From Hymenobacter perfusus (GTDB lineage Bacteria; Bacteroidota; Bacteroidia; Cytophagales; Hymenobacteraceae): 64,000 nt of DNA. Within the stretch, counting starts at the first letter, position 1, and every line of letters starts with the position of its first letter. This document shows, piece after piece, positions 33,123 to 41,997 of the stretch. The DNA is taken from the NCBI RefSeq assembly GCF_003944765.1, contig NZ_RWIU01000004.1:248001-312000 (forward strand). Reading direction: 5' to 3'. The translations under genes and the position numbers were made by a program. Under the pieces are notes generated by a model that saw nothing but the letters and a program-made list of their open reading frames with translations, was not told the DNA's origin and ran no database searches.

Positions 33123-35585
33123 TTAAAACTTGTAAGCTACGCTGCCGACAATACTCCGCAGCTTCTGGGGGTTCATGGTGGTGTAACCGGTCCAGTACTG
33201 CTTATCCGTGAGGTTATCCACCTTGGCCGAAATGCGGTATTTGGGCTGGTCGTAGAATACCGAGGCGTTCAGCACCGTGTAGCTGGGCAGGATGAACACA
33301 TTGTTCACGGCATTCTGCACCTTGTTTTCGCTCACATAGTTGCCCCCGAAACCGGCTCCAAGGCCCTTCAGAGGACCTTCGGGCTGACGGTAGCTTGCCC
33401 AAGCATTGGCCAGGTAAGGCGAAGATGCAGTGTTGGGCCGGCGGCCGTTCACCTCCTCCGGCGAATCTTCAAACTTCGAGTCGTTGTAGGCGAAGCCCCC
33501 GATTACGTTCAGGCCGCGTACCGGATTGGCCACCAGGTTGACTTCCACGCCTTTGCTGCGCTGGGTGGCATCCTGAGCGTTGATGGCTTCAAACGTGGTA
33601 GGCGCGTAGCCCAGCAGCCGCAGCCGGTCCTGCACCCGGATATCGTAGTAGCTTACCGTGGCGCTGAGGCGGCCGGCGGCGGCGTCCAGTTTCACCCCGC
33701 CTTCCCACTGGTTGGCGCGTTCAGGCCGGGCCAGCGACCGGCTGCCGTCAACGGCCAGGTAGAGGCCCAGGTTGTTGAAGCTGTTCTGATAGTTGGCAAA
33801 CACGCTCACCCGGTCCTTCACCGGCTGATATACCAACCCGAACTTTGGCGACCAAGTGGTTTGCTTGTACGCCTGCACCGGCGAGTAAAACAGCCCGCCC
33901 TTGTTATCAACGTGGTCGACGCGCAACGCGGCCAGCACGCTCAGCTGCTCCGTCAGGTTTAGCACGTCCGAGATGAAAGCGCTGTACGTATTCGATTTGG
34001 TGGTGACCAAGTAACGGCCCCCGCCCCCGGCGGCGTACACGGCATTCATGTTGGTGCCGTTGAACTGATCCAGGACGGGCCGCGGCGAGGCTAGTGCCAC
34101 TGTATCGAAGTTGCCGCCCAGAAAATTTACGTCGGAGCTGACGCGCAGGAAATCCAGGCCCAGTACCACGCGGTTACGCATATTGCCCACCTGGAAGTCG
34201 CCGTTGACCAGCTGCTGCGCTTCCCACAGCTGCCGCTGGCTGTTATCCGTCGATTGGTCGGCGCGTACCAGGTAGTTGGCCGCTTCGGGCAGATCGGGGC
34301 GGCGGCGGCGGAATTCCGGGGTAGACGGCGTCAGGTAGTAGTACGCCGAGTTGCCATCCGAGTAGCTGTTGCTGCTGGTCAGGTAAGTGGTAGCCGTGAA
34401 GGCGGGCGAAATCTTGTACTGCACCTGCCCAAATAGGTTGGTGCTGCGCGAGTCCTGGATCAGGCCCGGCCCCTGGTACGACTGCTCGTAGTCGAACGGC
34501 GACTTGTCGGCCCGGTCGAAACCCAGAACACTGGGGGCGAAGTACAGGAAGACAAACTGGTTGCCCGTGCCCCGGCCCTTGTAAATCTCGGCATCGAGGT
34601 TTACCGTCAGCCGGTCGGAGGGGCGCCATTGCAGGCTGGGCGCTACCGCGAAGTTCTTGTTGAAGCCGGTGTAGCCCTTGTTCTGGAAATTGTCCTCGTA
34701 GGTGTAGGCCGTATTCAGGCGAATTCCCAGGGTTTTGGGCTGGTCGGCGGGCGTGTTTTGGTCTACCAAGTTTACGTCGGCACTCACGCGGTGGAAGCCG
34801 TAGGAGCCAGCCGCCACGTTCACTTCGCCCCCGAAAGTCTCCAGCGGCTTTTTGGTTACGCGGTTGAGGAGGCCGCCGTAGGAAGTTAGGGCCGACCCGA
34901 ACAGCGTGGCCGAGGGACCCTTGATGACTTCCAGCTTCTCCAGGTTCACCGCGTCGATGTTGCCGGTGACGTTGCCAGCCACGCCGTTCCGCAGCTGGCT
35001 TTGCGTAACGAAGCCCCGCGCGGCGTAGAAGGCGCCCCCGTCGCCGCCGCGGCCGGTAGCATCCCACATTTTCTGCAGACCCGGCGCGTTGCGGGTCGCG
35101 TCGTCCACGCTGAACACCAATTGCTCGGTCAGTAGCTCCTTGCCCACGGTGGCGTACACCTGTGGGTTTTCCAGGTTGCTGAGCGGCATTTTGTTCACGT
35201 CCACGCTAGCGGAACGGTTGAACTTGTTGGTTCGGTTGCCGCTGATAACCACCTCTTTGAGCTGCTGGGCATTCTCCGTCAACATAAAGTCAACTGCCGT
35301 GGCCTGGCCGCCGCCTACCGTTACGGTCTTCTCTTCCCCTTTCAGCCCTACCGCCGAAATAACGACCGTATACTGCCCGTCGCGGACCCGCTCAATCACA
35401 TATTCGCCCTGACCATTGGTGATGGCCCCCTGACTGCGTCCTTTCAGGCCTACGGTTACGGCTTCGGCCGGGCTGCCATCGGAAGTGGTAACGCGGCCTC
35501 GGATAGCGGCGGTTTGCTGGGCTTGTACGGAAAGCGTGCAAGCCAGCAGAGTAGAGGTCAGGCCCAGGGAGCGAAGATTCAGCAT
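33123..35585 (-). CDS. TonB-dependent siderophore receptor
   Basis: This 820-residue outer-membrane receptor has a signal peptide (1-22, ending VQAQ), a carboxypeptidase-regulatory-like domain (about 25-110, IRGRVTTSDGSPAEAV), a plug (about 130-260, with LEKLEVIKGPSATLFGS) and a barrel ending VGSVAYKF. The plug motif and the strand patterns match FhuA/FpvA-type siderophore receptors. The PepSY-type membrane protein gene is downstream. A C-C-T-T-T-G-rich segment at about 35620 on the minus strand (TTCCTTTGC) could be a promoter. Iron regulation is probable; no Fur box was identified with confidence. Confidence 0.92.
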   Translation of the reverse strand: MLNLRSLGLTSTLLACTLSVQAQQTAAIRGRVTTSDGSPAEAVTVGLKGRSQGAITNGQGEYVIERVRDGQYTVVISAVGLKGEEKTVTVGGGQATAVDFMLTENAQQLKEVVISGNRTNKFNRSASVDVNKMPLSNLENPQVYATVGKELLTEQLVFSVDDATRNAPGLQKMWDATGRGGDGGAFYAARGFVTQSQLRNGVAGNVTGNIDAVNLEKLEVIKGPSATLFGSALTSYGGLLNRVTKKPLETFGGEVNVAAGSYGFHRVSADVNLVDQNTPADQPKTLGIRLNTAYTYEDNFQNKGYTGFNKNFAVAPSLQWRPSDRLTVNLDAEIYKGRGTGNQFVFLYFAPSVLGFDRADKSPFDYEQSYQGPGLIQDSRSTNLFGQVQYKISPAFTATTYLTSSNSYSDGNSAYYYLTPSTPEFRRRRPDLPEAANYLVRADQSTDNSQRQLWEAQQLVNGDFQVGNMRNRVVLGLDFLRVSSDVNFLGGNFDTVALASPRPVLDQFNGTNMNAVYAAGGGGRYLVTTKSNTYSAFISDVLNLTEQLSVLAALRVDHVDNKGGLFYSPVQAYKQTTWSPKFGLVYQPVKDRVSVFANYQNSFNNLGLYLAVDGSRSLARPERANQWEGGVKLDAAAGRLSATVSYYDIRVQDRLRLLGYAPTTFEAINAQDATQRSKGVEVNLVANPVRGLNVIGGFAYNDSKFEDSPEEVNGRRPNTASSPYLANAWASYRQPEGPLKGLGAGFGGNYVSENKVQNAVNNVFILPSYTVLNASVFYDQPKYRISAKVDNLTDKQYWTGYTTMNPQKLRSIVGSVAYKF

Positions 35586-35747
35586 GGTGTGTGATTGTCT
35601 GGAATCGGTCTAAAGAGCTGCAAAGGAACAACTGAAATTCTATTTAGAAAAATTCTTAATAAAAATATGTTGCAACAGACGAGCTAACCAGATTGTGGGA
35701 ATTTGAAAGAATCGATGGCATCCGGCCAATCTGCAGCATCTGTCATT

Positions 35748-35755
35748 TATCTTCG
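35748..35755 (+). promoter_or_regulatory. Putative -7 box of the prolyl oligopeptidase gene
   Basis: TATCTTCG, one base off TAnnTTTG, 25 bases before the ATG at 35781. Confidence 0.4.
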
Positions 35756-35780
35756 GCGCTTCTCCCGCTATTCCCATCCA

Positions 35781-37961
35781 ATGCAAAAATTCCTTCTTCC
35801 CGTAGTAGCCCTGGCGGCGCTGGCTTCGTGCCGCTCCACCCAGTCGCAGGCCCCCGGGGCCGCAGCTGCTACCGTTTCTACCCCTACCGCCGCGCCCGTG
35901 CAATACCCTGATACCAAGAAGGTCGACCACAAGGACGACTACTTCGGCACCTCCGTGGCCGACCCCTACCGCTGGCTCGAAGACCTCGACTCACCCGACA
36001 CCAAAGCCTGGGTGACGGCCGAAAACAAGGTCACCTTCGGCTACCTGGAGCAGATTCCGTTCCGCGACAAAATCCGGGAGCGGCTCACCAAGCTCTGGAA
36101 CTACGAGAAATTCGGGATTCCGCAGCAGGAGGGCAGCCAGCTCTACTTCAGCAAAAACGACGGCCTGCAGAACCAGGCCGTGCTTTACACCCAGCAGGAC
36201 GGCGCAGAAGGCCAGCCCGATGTGCTGCTCGACCCCAACAAGTTCTCGGCCGACGGTACCACCGCGCTGGCCGGCACCTTCTTCTCCGACGACCACCGCT
36301 ACATGGCCTACGCCACCAGCGGCGGCGGCTCCGACTGGCAGAAAATGAAGGTGCTTGACCTGAAAACCCGCCAGCCGCTCGCCGATGAGCTGCAGTGGGT
36401 GAAGGTGTCGGGCGCGGCCTGGTACAAGGACGGCTTCTTCTACAGCCGCTACGACGCACCGAAGAAGGGCGAAAACCAGCTTTCCGGCAAAAACGAGTAC
36501 CACAAGGTGTTCTACCACCAGCTCGGCAAGCCCCAGAGCGCTGATAAATTGGTGTACGAGGACGCCAAAATGGCGTTGGGCTTCCGCACCGTGGGCACCA
36601 CCGAGGACGAGCGGTTCCTGGTGCTCTACCTCACCGATGGCAAGGCCGACGGCAACCGCTTGCTGGTGCGCGACCTCACCGACCCCAAACAGGCCAACAG
36701 CTTCACGCCTATCATCAACAACTACGACGACAACAACTCGGTAGTCGGCAACGTGGGCGGCCTGTTGCTGGTGCAAACCAACTACAAGGCGCCCAACTAC
36801 CGCGTGGTGCTCATCGACCCCAAAAAGCCGCAGGAGGCCAACTGGAAAGAGGTGCTGCCCCAGACCGAGCAAAAGCTGGAAGGCGTCGACCACGTGGGTG
36901 GCTACCTGGTGGCCTCGTATCTGAAGGATGCCAGCAGCCTGATTAAGGTGTACACCGAAAAGGGCGAGTTCAAGCACGACGTGGCGTTGCCGGCCATCGG
37001 CACGGCCAGTGGCTTCGGTGGCAAGCGCGACTCGAAGTCGGTGTACTACGCTTTCACGTCGTTCACGTACCCGACCACCATCTATAAGTACGACCTCGCC
37101 TCGAACACCAGCACGGTGTTCCGCGCCCCTACCGTGGACGTGAAGCCCGAGGACTACGTGACCACGCAGGTGTTCTACGCCAGCAAGGACGGCACCAAAA
37201 TCCCGATGTTCATCACCCACAAGAAAGGCGTGAAGCTCAACGGCCAGAACCCGACCTATCTGTACGCTTACGGCGGCTTCAACATCTCGCTCACGCCGGG
37301 CTTCTCGGTGGCGCGCATGCTGTGGCTGGAAAACGGTGGCATCCTGGCCATTCCGAACCTGCGGGGCGGCGGCGAGTACGGCGAAAAGTGGCACCAGGCC
37401 GGCATGACGCCCAATAAGCAGAACGTGTTCGACGACTTCATTGCGGCCGCCGAGTACCTGAAAGTGCAGGGCTACACCAGCACCGAGAAGCTGGCTATGG
37501 CCGGCGGCTCCAACGGCGGCCTGCTGGTGGGTGCCACCATGACCCAGCGCCCCGACCTGTGCGGCGTGGCCTTCCCGGCCGTGGGCGTGATGGATATGCT
37601 ACGCTACCAGAAGTTCACCATCGGCTGGAACTGGGCCCCTGAGTACGGCACCAGTGACAACTACGCGCAGTTCCAGAACCTCTACAAGTTCTCGCCGCTG
37701 CACACGCTGAAGTCCGGCACCACGTACCCCGCCACCATGATTACCACCGCCGACCACGACGACCGGGTAGTGCCCGCGCACTCCTTTAAGTTTGCCGCCG
37801 CTTTGCAGGCTGCCAACACCGGCCCCAAGCCCCAACTGATTCGCGTGGACGTAAACGCCGGACACGGCGCGGGCAAGAGCACCAAGCTGCAAATCGAGGA
37901 ATGGGCCGACGTCTGGTCCTTTGCCTTCTACAACATGGGCGTGAAGCCGTACGGCAAGTAG
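35781..37961 (+). CDS. Prolyl oligopeptidase (S9A family), lipoprotein
   Basis: From the Met at 35781 the protein has 726 residues with a lipoprotein signal (lipobox LASC, Cys 17). The N-terminal domain is a beta propeller opening with DPYRWLEDLDSPDTKAW, the family hallmark. The C-terminal hydrolase domain has GGSNGG with Ser577, an Asp at 660/661 in DHDDRV and His695 in NAGHGAG, so the triad is complete. It cleaves short peptides after proline, here in the periplasm or at the cell surface. An upstream in-frame start at 35703 would lose the signal peptide. A long antisense open frame inside is a shadow. Confidence 0.95.
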   Translation: MQKFLLPVVALAALASCRSTQSQAPGAAAATVSTPTAAPVQYPDTKKVDHKDDYFGTSVADPYRWLEDLDSPDTKAWVTAENKVTFGYLEQIPFRDKIRERLTKLWNYEKFGIPQQEGSQLYFSKNDGLQNQAVLYTQQDGAEGQPDVLLDPNKFSADGTTALAGTFFSDDHRYMAYATSGGGSDWQKMKVLDLKTRQPLADELQWVKVSGAAWYKDGFFYSRYDAPKKGENQLSGKNEYHKVFYHQLGKPQSADKLVYEDAKMALGFRTVGTTEDERFLVLYLTDGKADGNRLLVRDLTDPKQANSFTPIINNYDDNNSVVGNVGGLLLVQTNYKAPNYRVVLIDPKKPQEANWKEVLPQTEQKLEGVDHVGGYLVASYLKDASSLIKVYTEKGEFKHDVALPAIGTASGFGGKRDSKSVYYAFTSFTYPTTIYKYDLASNTSTVFRAPTVDVKPEDYVTTQVFYASKDGTKIPMFITHKKGVKLNGQNPTYLYAYGGFNISLTPGFSVARMLWLENGGILAIPNLRGGGEYGEKWHQAGMTPNKQNVFDDFIAAAEYLKVQGYTSTEKLAMAGGSNGGLLVGATMTQRPDLCGVAFPAVGVMDMLRYQKFTIGWNWAPEYGTSDNYAQFQNLYKFSPLHTLKSGTTYPATMITTADHDDRVVPAHSFKFAAALQAANTGPKPQLIRVDVNAGHGAGKSTKLQIEEWADVWSFAFYNMGVKPYGK

Positions 37962-37967
37962 TAATTA

Positions 37968-38069
37968 GTGTAGAGATGCAATAGTTGGAGTCTCATCGTT
38001 GAATGACCGGCATTGCGCAGATCAAACAACATCAGCAACGACGAGACGCAAAATATTGCGTCTCTACAC
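37968..38069. repeat. Palindromic repeat family A, copy 3 (inverse orientation)
   Basis: Left arm GTGTAGAGATGCAATAGTTG carries the AATAGTTGGAGTCTC version; the right arm carries the AATATTTTGCGTCTC version. This is copy 1 turned around. It begins six bases after the prolyl oligopeptidase stop. Confidence 0.9.
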
Positions 38070-38092
38070 CAAGCACTAAACTCTACACAGCG

Positions 38093-38100
38093 TATCTTCG
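38093..38100 (+). promoter_or_regulatory. Putative -7 box of the small lipoprotein gene
   Basis: TATCTTCG 44 bases before the ATG at 38145 and just after repeat A copy 3. Confidence 0.4.
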
Positions 38101-38144
38101 CGGCCGCAACTCCCGTAATTGCCTCTGGCTTTTCGCTTTCTGAT

Positions 38145-38375
38145 ATGAAAAAAACGCTCCTTTTCGGCCTTTTGGCGGCTTCGATGCTGTCGGTTGCCTC
38201 GTGCAAAAACCCTGACGTGCGCTCGGAAGAAGATATGGCTACCAAGCCACTGCCCGAAATTCCGGCTGCCCCGGACACCACCGGCGGTAAAACTGCCCCC
38301 GAAAATGCCGCTACCCGCGAAGTCAACGCGGTTAACGCTACCGAAGACATCAAGAAGATGCAGCCCGTAATGTAA
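38145..38375 (+). CDS. Small lipoprotein, 76 residues
   Basis: The chain begins MKKTLLFGLLAASMLSVASC, a complete lipoprotein signal with Cys at residue 20. The mature part is short, Pro/Ala/Glu-rich and without a recognisable domain. An in-frame extension to 38013 runs through a repeat element and is not used. Unknown function; probably an abundant small envelope lipoprotein. Confidence 0.7.
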   Translation: MKKTLLFGLLAASMLSVASCKNPDVRSEEDMATKPLPEIPAAPDTTGGKTAPENAATREVNAVNATEDIKKMQPVM

Positions 38376-38468
38376 TTGCCCGGCGCAATTCGCCTGGAAA
38401 GTGAGCAATGGCCTGGGTCGTTGCTCACTTTTTCTTTTTCAGGCTGTTTTACGGCAGAAGCCTGCTCG

Positions 38469-38476
38469 TATCTTCA
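38469..38476 (+). promoter_or_regulatory. Putative -7 box of the GNAT gene
   Basis: TATCTTCA, 19 bases before the ATG at 38496. Confidence 0.35.
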
Positions 38477-38495
38477 CTATCAAATACGCACGAAT

Positions 38496-38999
38496 ATGAA
38501 TATCCGCCGGGGCCGGGAGGCCGATTTGCCGCAGGTGCTGGCCCTGATTCAGGAGTTGGCCGAGTACGAAAAAGCGCCGCAGGAAGTCACGAACACGCTG
38601 GCCGACATGCAGCGCGACGGATTCGGGCCGGAACCAATTTTCAAGTTCTTCGTGGCCGAAGACGCGGCGGGCGTCATCATCGGCATTGCGCTGTACTACA
38701 CCGCCTACTCTACCTGGAAGGGCCGCATGCTGTTTCTGGAAGATTTAGTAGTCACCGAAAACCAGCGCGGCACCGGCCTGGGCCGCCAGCTGTTTGATGC
38801 CGTGGTGGCCGAAGCCCGGCACACCGGGGTCAACCGCATGAAGTGGCAGGTGCTGAAATGGAACGAGCCCGCCATCGGCTTCTACAAAAAACTGGGTGCC
38901 AACCTCGACCCCGAGTGGGACAACGGCAACCTCAGCCACGAGCAGCTCCACGCCTACGCCTGCCACCCGGCCGCCGAAGCCGCCGTGCAGCAAGGGTAG
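38496..38999 (+). CDS. GNAT-family N-acetyltransferase (diamine acetyltransferase-like)
   Basis: From the Met at 38496 it has 167 residues. Motif A for acetyl-CoA is LEDLVVTENQRGTGLGRQLF (residues about 78-97, with the R-G-x-G-x-G/R pattern), motif B is near NEPAIGFYKKLGA (residues 123-135). The opening IRRGREADLPQVLALIQELA and segment ALYYTAYSTWKGR match spermidine/spermine-type acetyltransferases. It acetylates an amine in the cytosol; substrate inferred only. A start at 38376 adds 40 unconserved residues. Confidence 0.9.
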   Translation: MNIRRGREADLPQVLALIQELAEYEKAPQEVTNTLADMQRDGFGPEPIFKFFVAEDAAGVIIGIALYYTAYSTWKGRMLFLEDLVVTENQRGTGLGRQLFDAVVAEARHTGVNRMKWQVLKWNEPAIGFYKKLGANLDPEWDNGNLSHEQLHAYACHPAAEAAVQQG

Positions 39000-39010
39000 T
39001 AAACGCAAAA

Positions 39011-39106
39011 AAAACTGTCATTCAGAGCGAAGCGAGGAATCTGAGTTTCTCCCGATTACCGGAGAGTTTCTCCCAAATTCCTCGCTTCGCTCTGAATGAC
39101 AGTTTT
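39011..39106. repeat. Palindromic repeat family B, copy 2
   Basis: Arms AAAACTGTCATTCAGAGCGA and its complement. Compared with copy 1, CCG in the left arm is CAG and the paired CGG in the right arm is CTG, so pairing is kept. It separates the convergent GNAT and DUF4286 genes. Confidence 0.93.
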
Positions 39107-39127
39107 GGCAGGGGCTGGCTGAAGCGC

Positions 39128-39430
39128 TTAGCCCAGCACTTCCAGCATGGTGCGGAAGGAAGCATACCGACCGCCGAAGTGCTTTTCCATTTCCTGAATC
39201 AGGCTCGGAGCGGCCAGTTGCTGGTATTCCTCCAGCTGTTCCAGGCTCACGCAGTAATACTGCGAGGCGTAGGTGATGCCGTTGTCTTCCTCATTGAGCA
39301 GGCGGCAGAATTGGCTTTTCAGAAAGAACCCGGTGGCCATTACCTCCGGCATGTGGGTCTGCTGCATATACGACACCCACTGATCTTCAATTTCCGGATC
39401 GAGGCTGGTCGTGACGTTGTATAGAATCAT
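39128..39430 (-). CDS. DUF4286-family protein
   Basis: This 100-residue protein begins MILYNVTTSLDPEIEDQW, the family's typical start, and contains HMPEVMATGFF and YYCVSLEQLEEYQ. It has a ferredoxin-like (dimeric alpha+beta) pattern, no signal peptide. It is common and conserved in Bacteroidota but has no known function. Single gene between the repeat and the DUF6526-like gene. Confidence 0.88.
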   Translation of the reverse strand: MILYNVTTSLDPEIEDQWVSYMQQTHMPEVMATGFFLKSQFCRLLNEEDNGITYASQYYCVSLEQLEEYQQLAAPSLIQEMEKHFGGRYASFRTMLEVLG

Positions 39431-39544
39431 GGTGACTTAGGTACGTAAGGTGCTGACTGATTTCCTGCCGATGGCAGCGCGCGAACAGGCGTAACACAAA
39501 AGTCGGCCAAAAAATCCAAGTGCCTAATCCATGAAGCCCATACC

Positions 39545-39994
39545 TCACACCCGCAGGTGGTCGAACTGGAAGTGCTGAATGCGGGCCTGAATGTCTTTGG
39601 AGGAGAGTTTTTCACGGATGGCGGCCTGCACCAGGCCGGGCAGCTCATCGTCGCCGGCGAAGCGCAGGGCCAGGATCTGGCTGAGCTGGAGTTGCGCTTC
39701 GAGCGGGCGCAGGCTCTGGCCGGTAATTTCGAAGTAGCGCTGGCGCACTTCCAGCCGGATCAGGCGGTCCTGGAGTTGCAGGGCGTAGTGCTGACGCATC
39801 ATCACCAAAGTTCCCAAACCCACTATGGCCAGGGCCATGACCGTGAACCATAACCGGGACGTTTCGTCGTCGTTGCCCGCCACGTCCAGATAGCGCCGGA
39901 CGCCGTAGCCGGCCAGGATGAGGGCGGCCGGCAGCAGCACGAAATGGTGCCACGGGTAATACATCGGTTTGTTCTGAGTGGGCTGATCGGCCAT
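39545..39994 (-). CDS. DUF6526-like membrane protein
   Basis: From the Met at 39994 the protein has 149 residues, with two close membrane helices (about 18-36 and 48-68) and a helical cytosolic part including RLIRLEVRQRYFEITGQS and LSSKDIQARI. The layout and these segments match small membrane proteins of the DUF6526 group as I remember them. Function unknown. The Met at 40039 is rejected since it would extend into the terminator region. Confidence 0.72.
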   Translation of the reverse strand: MADQPTQNKPMYYPWHHFVLLPAALILAGYGVRRYLDVAGNDDETSRLWFTVMALAIVGLGTLVMMRQHYALQLQDRLIRLEVRQRYFEITGQSLRPLEAQLQLSQILALRFAGDDELPGLVQAAIREKLSSKDIQARIQHFQFDHLRV

Positions 39995-40037
39995 TGGGGG
40001 AGGGGCGTAAAAGTGAATACAGGTGGGAGCAATACGC

Positions 40038-40066
40038 AAAAACTCCAGCCAAAGGCCGGAGTTTTT
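40038..40066 (-). terminator. Intrinsic terminator of the coiled-coil protein gene
   Basis: AAAAACTCC-GCC stem with a single A/C mismatch, 3-base loop, then T-run on either strand. It lies 38 bases after the stop of the gene at 40104-40481 and before the start of the next one. Confidence 0.82.
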
Positions 40067-40103
40067 GGGAATGAAACAGCGCGTTGGCAGGCCAACGCCC
40101 GAA

Positions 40104-40481
40104 TTACATTTTGGAGGCTTTCTTGGCTTCGCGGGCTTTGCGCTTCTCGTCGCGGGCGGCCTGCTTGGCGGCCGACTCCTGGCGGCTGGCTTCCTTGGCC
40201 ACGTCGCGCTGGCGCTTCAGCTCAATCTTCTGCTCTTTCATCTGACGCTTCTGCTCGCGCATGGCGTTTTCCTGGTCTTTGAGCTGGGCTTTGGTCTGGT
40301 CTACATTGCTGCGGGTAGCAGCGGTTTCCTGCTTGCGGACATCAAGGGCGGTTTTGGCTTCAGCGGCGCGTTGCTGTTGCATCTGCAGACGCATCTGGGT
40401 GGAATCTACCACCTGGGCCTGGGCGTGGCGGCCACTCAAAGCGAGGACGGCAACGGCGGCTACAACAAGAATCTTTTTCAT
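40104..40481 (-). CDS. Secreted, highly charged coiled-coil protein
   Basis: This 125-residue protein has a signal peptide (MKKILVVAAVAVLALSGRHAQA, cleavage near residue 22) and then a continuous, Lys/Arg/Glu/Gln-rich helix to the end, with heptad-like spacing. No domain recognised. It probably lies in the periplasm. The many AAG/AAA and CGC codons make a repetitive sequence, but no exact tandem repeat is seen. Not assignable to a function. Confidence 0.7.
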   Translation of the reverse strand: MKKILVVAAVAVLALSGRHAQAQVVDSTQMRLQMQQQRAAEAKTALDVRKQETAATRSNVDQTKAQLKDQENAMREQKRQMKEQKIELKRQRDVAKEASRQESAAKQAARDEKRKAREAKKASKM

Positions 40482-40555
40482 AGGAAAGGGCGAATTTCGA
40501 TAGGAAATCCGCCCCTAGTACGAAGCTGAGCCGTAATAGTTGATGTGCGGCTGGC

Positions 40556-41821
40556 TTATTCTTCCACGTAGTCGAGGTCTTTGCCGAAGCTCTCGGGCAA
40601 AGTGCTCACGGCCCAGAAGGCAATCAGCAGCGACACGCCACCTACCACCGCCCCGGCCAGCACGCGGTTGGGAGCCCCGGGCTGACCCAGCGCGGCGGCC
40701 GTGTACTGGAAAATGGGCACCAGCAGCACCACCGAGCCCCGGGCGAAGTTGGGGGCCGTGGTAGCCACCGTGGCCCGCAGGTTGGTGCCGAACTGCTCGG
40801 CCGCTACCGTCACGAACAAGGCCCAGAAACCCACCGAAATGCCCAGCACGAAACATACGGCGTAGAAAACGGTAGGTGTAGCGCCCTGAATACCGAAGAG
40901 GTAGACGCCCACCATCAGGCCGCAGAACACCAGAAACAGCTGCAGCGCGCGGTTGCGGCTACGCAGCAGCTGGCTGAGCGTGCCACTGGCAAAATCCCCG
41001 AACACCAGTCCGAAGTAGCACCAGAACACGCCAAGCCCGGCCGTTACGGGGCCAGTCAGCCCCAAATCTTTGCCGAACTCGGGGGACAGCGTAATTAGAA
41101 TGCCCACCACAAACCACAGCGGCACGCCAATGAGCAGGCACTTGAGGTAGCGGGCCAGACGCGGCCCGTTGGTGAACAGCGCGAAGAAGTTGCCCCGCGC
41201 CACCTCGCTCTTCTTGGTCTGCTCAAATAGGCCCGACTCGTACACGCCCACACGCAACGCCAACAGCGCCAAACCCAGCCCGCCACCCACTAAGTAGGCA
41301 TTGCGCCAGCCAAACTTGTCGCCCACCCAGTAGGCCAGCATGGCGCCGGATACGCCCACGGTGGCGACAATCATGGTGCCGTAGCCGCGCTTTTCCTTGG
41401 GCAGGGTTTCGGAAACCAGCGTGATGCCCGCGCCCAGCTCCCCGGCCAGCCCGATGCCGGCAATCAGCCGCAGCCAAGCGTACTGCTCAATGGTCTGCAC
41501 GAAGCCGTTGGCAATGTTGGCCAGTGAGTAAATCAGGATGGAGCCAAACAGCACCGAAAGCCGGCCCTTTTTGTCACCCAGCACGCCCCACAAAACGCCG
41601 CCGAGCAGCATGCCGCCCATCTGCATGTTGATGAGGTAGAGGCCCTGGTTGGTGATTTGGCCAGGGTCGGTGATGCCCAGGTCGGTAAGGCTTTGCACGC
41701 GCACAATGCTGAACAGAATCAGGTCGTAGATATCCACGAAGTAGCCCAGGGACGCTACTATCACAATGGCGCTGAGCAGGCCGGTGGTTTTAGGAGGAGG
41801 AGCAGGGGTTGCGGTAGTCAT
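40556..41821 (-). CDS. MFS transporter (metabolite:H+ symporter type)
   Basis: The protein has 421 residues and about 12 membrane helices. The loop between helices 2 and 3 has GDKKGRLSVLFGS, the MFS motif G-x-x-x-D-R/K-x-G-R-R/K-x. The start SLGYFVDIYDLILFSIV and the ETLPKEKRGYGTM segment resemble the SHS/MHS families that carry organic acids. It is probably a proton-coupled carrier in the inner membrane; substrate unknown. Upstream a palindrome separates it from the CDF exporter gene. Confidence 0.9.
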   Translation of the reverse strand: MTTATPAPPPKTTGLLSAIVIVASLGYFVDIYDLILFSIVRVQSLTDLGITDPGQITNQGLYLINMQMGGMLLGGVLWGVLGDKKGRLSVLFGSILIYSLANIANGFVQTIEQYAWLRLIAGIGLAGELGAGITLVSETLPKEKRGYGTMIVATVGVSGAMLAYWVGDKFGWRNAYLVGGGLGLALLALRVGVYESGLFEQTKKSEVARGNFFALFTNGPRLARYLKCLLIGVPLWFVVGILITLSPEFGKDLGLTGPVTAGLGVFWCYFGLVFGDFASGTLSQLLRSRNRALQLFLVFCGLMVGVYLFGIQGATPTVFYAVCFVLGISVGFWALFVTVAAEQFGTNLRATVATTAPNFARGSVVLLVPIFQYTAAALGQPGAPNRVLAGAVVGGVSLLIAFWAVSTLPESFGKDLDYVEE

Positions 41822-41883
41822 GCGGGAAGGGAAGTTGGGGCCCGCAGATTACGAAGATTTACCGGTATGCTGTGCGGGGCGCC

Positions 41884-41992
41884 GGTCCGGCAGCTGCAAG
41901 TTGTCGGGCCGGTTGTCGTTCGATTCATTTGCTCGTCGCCGTAACAACAGCAGCTTACCTCAACCGGCCCGACAGCTTGCAGCTGCCGGACC
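41884..41992. repeat. Palindromic repeat family J
   Basis: Arms of 32 bases (41884-41915 and 41961-41992), GGTCCGGCAGCTGCAAGTTG on the left, nearly perfectly complementary, with a 45-base spacer. It lies between the CDF stop and the MFS start and can end CDF transcription. Confidence 0.92.
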
Positions 41993-41997
41993 GTGCG

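Noticed and set aside
35991..37394. 467-codon open frame antisense to the prolyl oligopeptidase
   Set aside because: Shadow of a well-supported gene; no domain and no signal.
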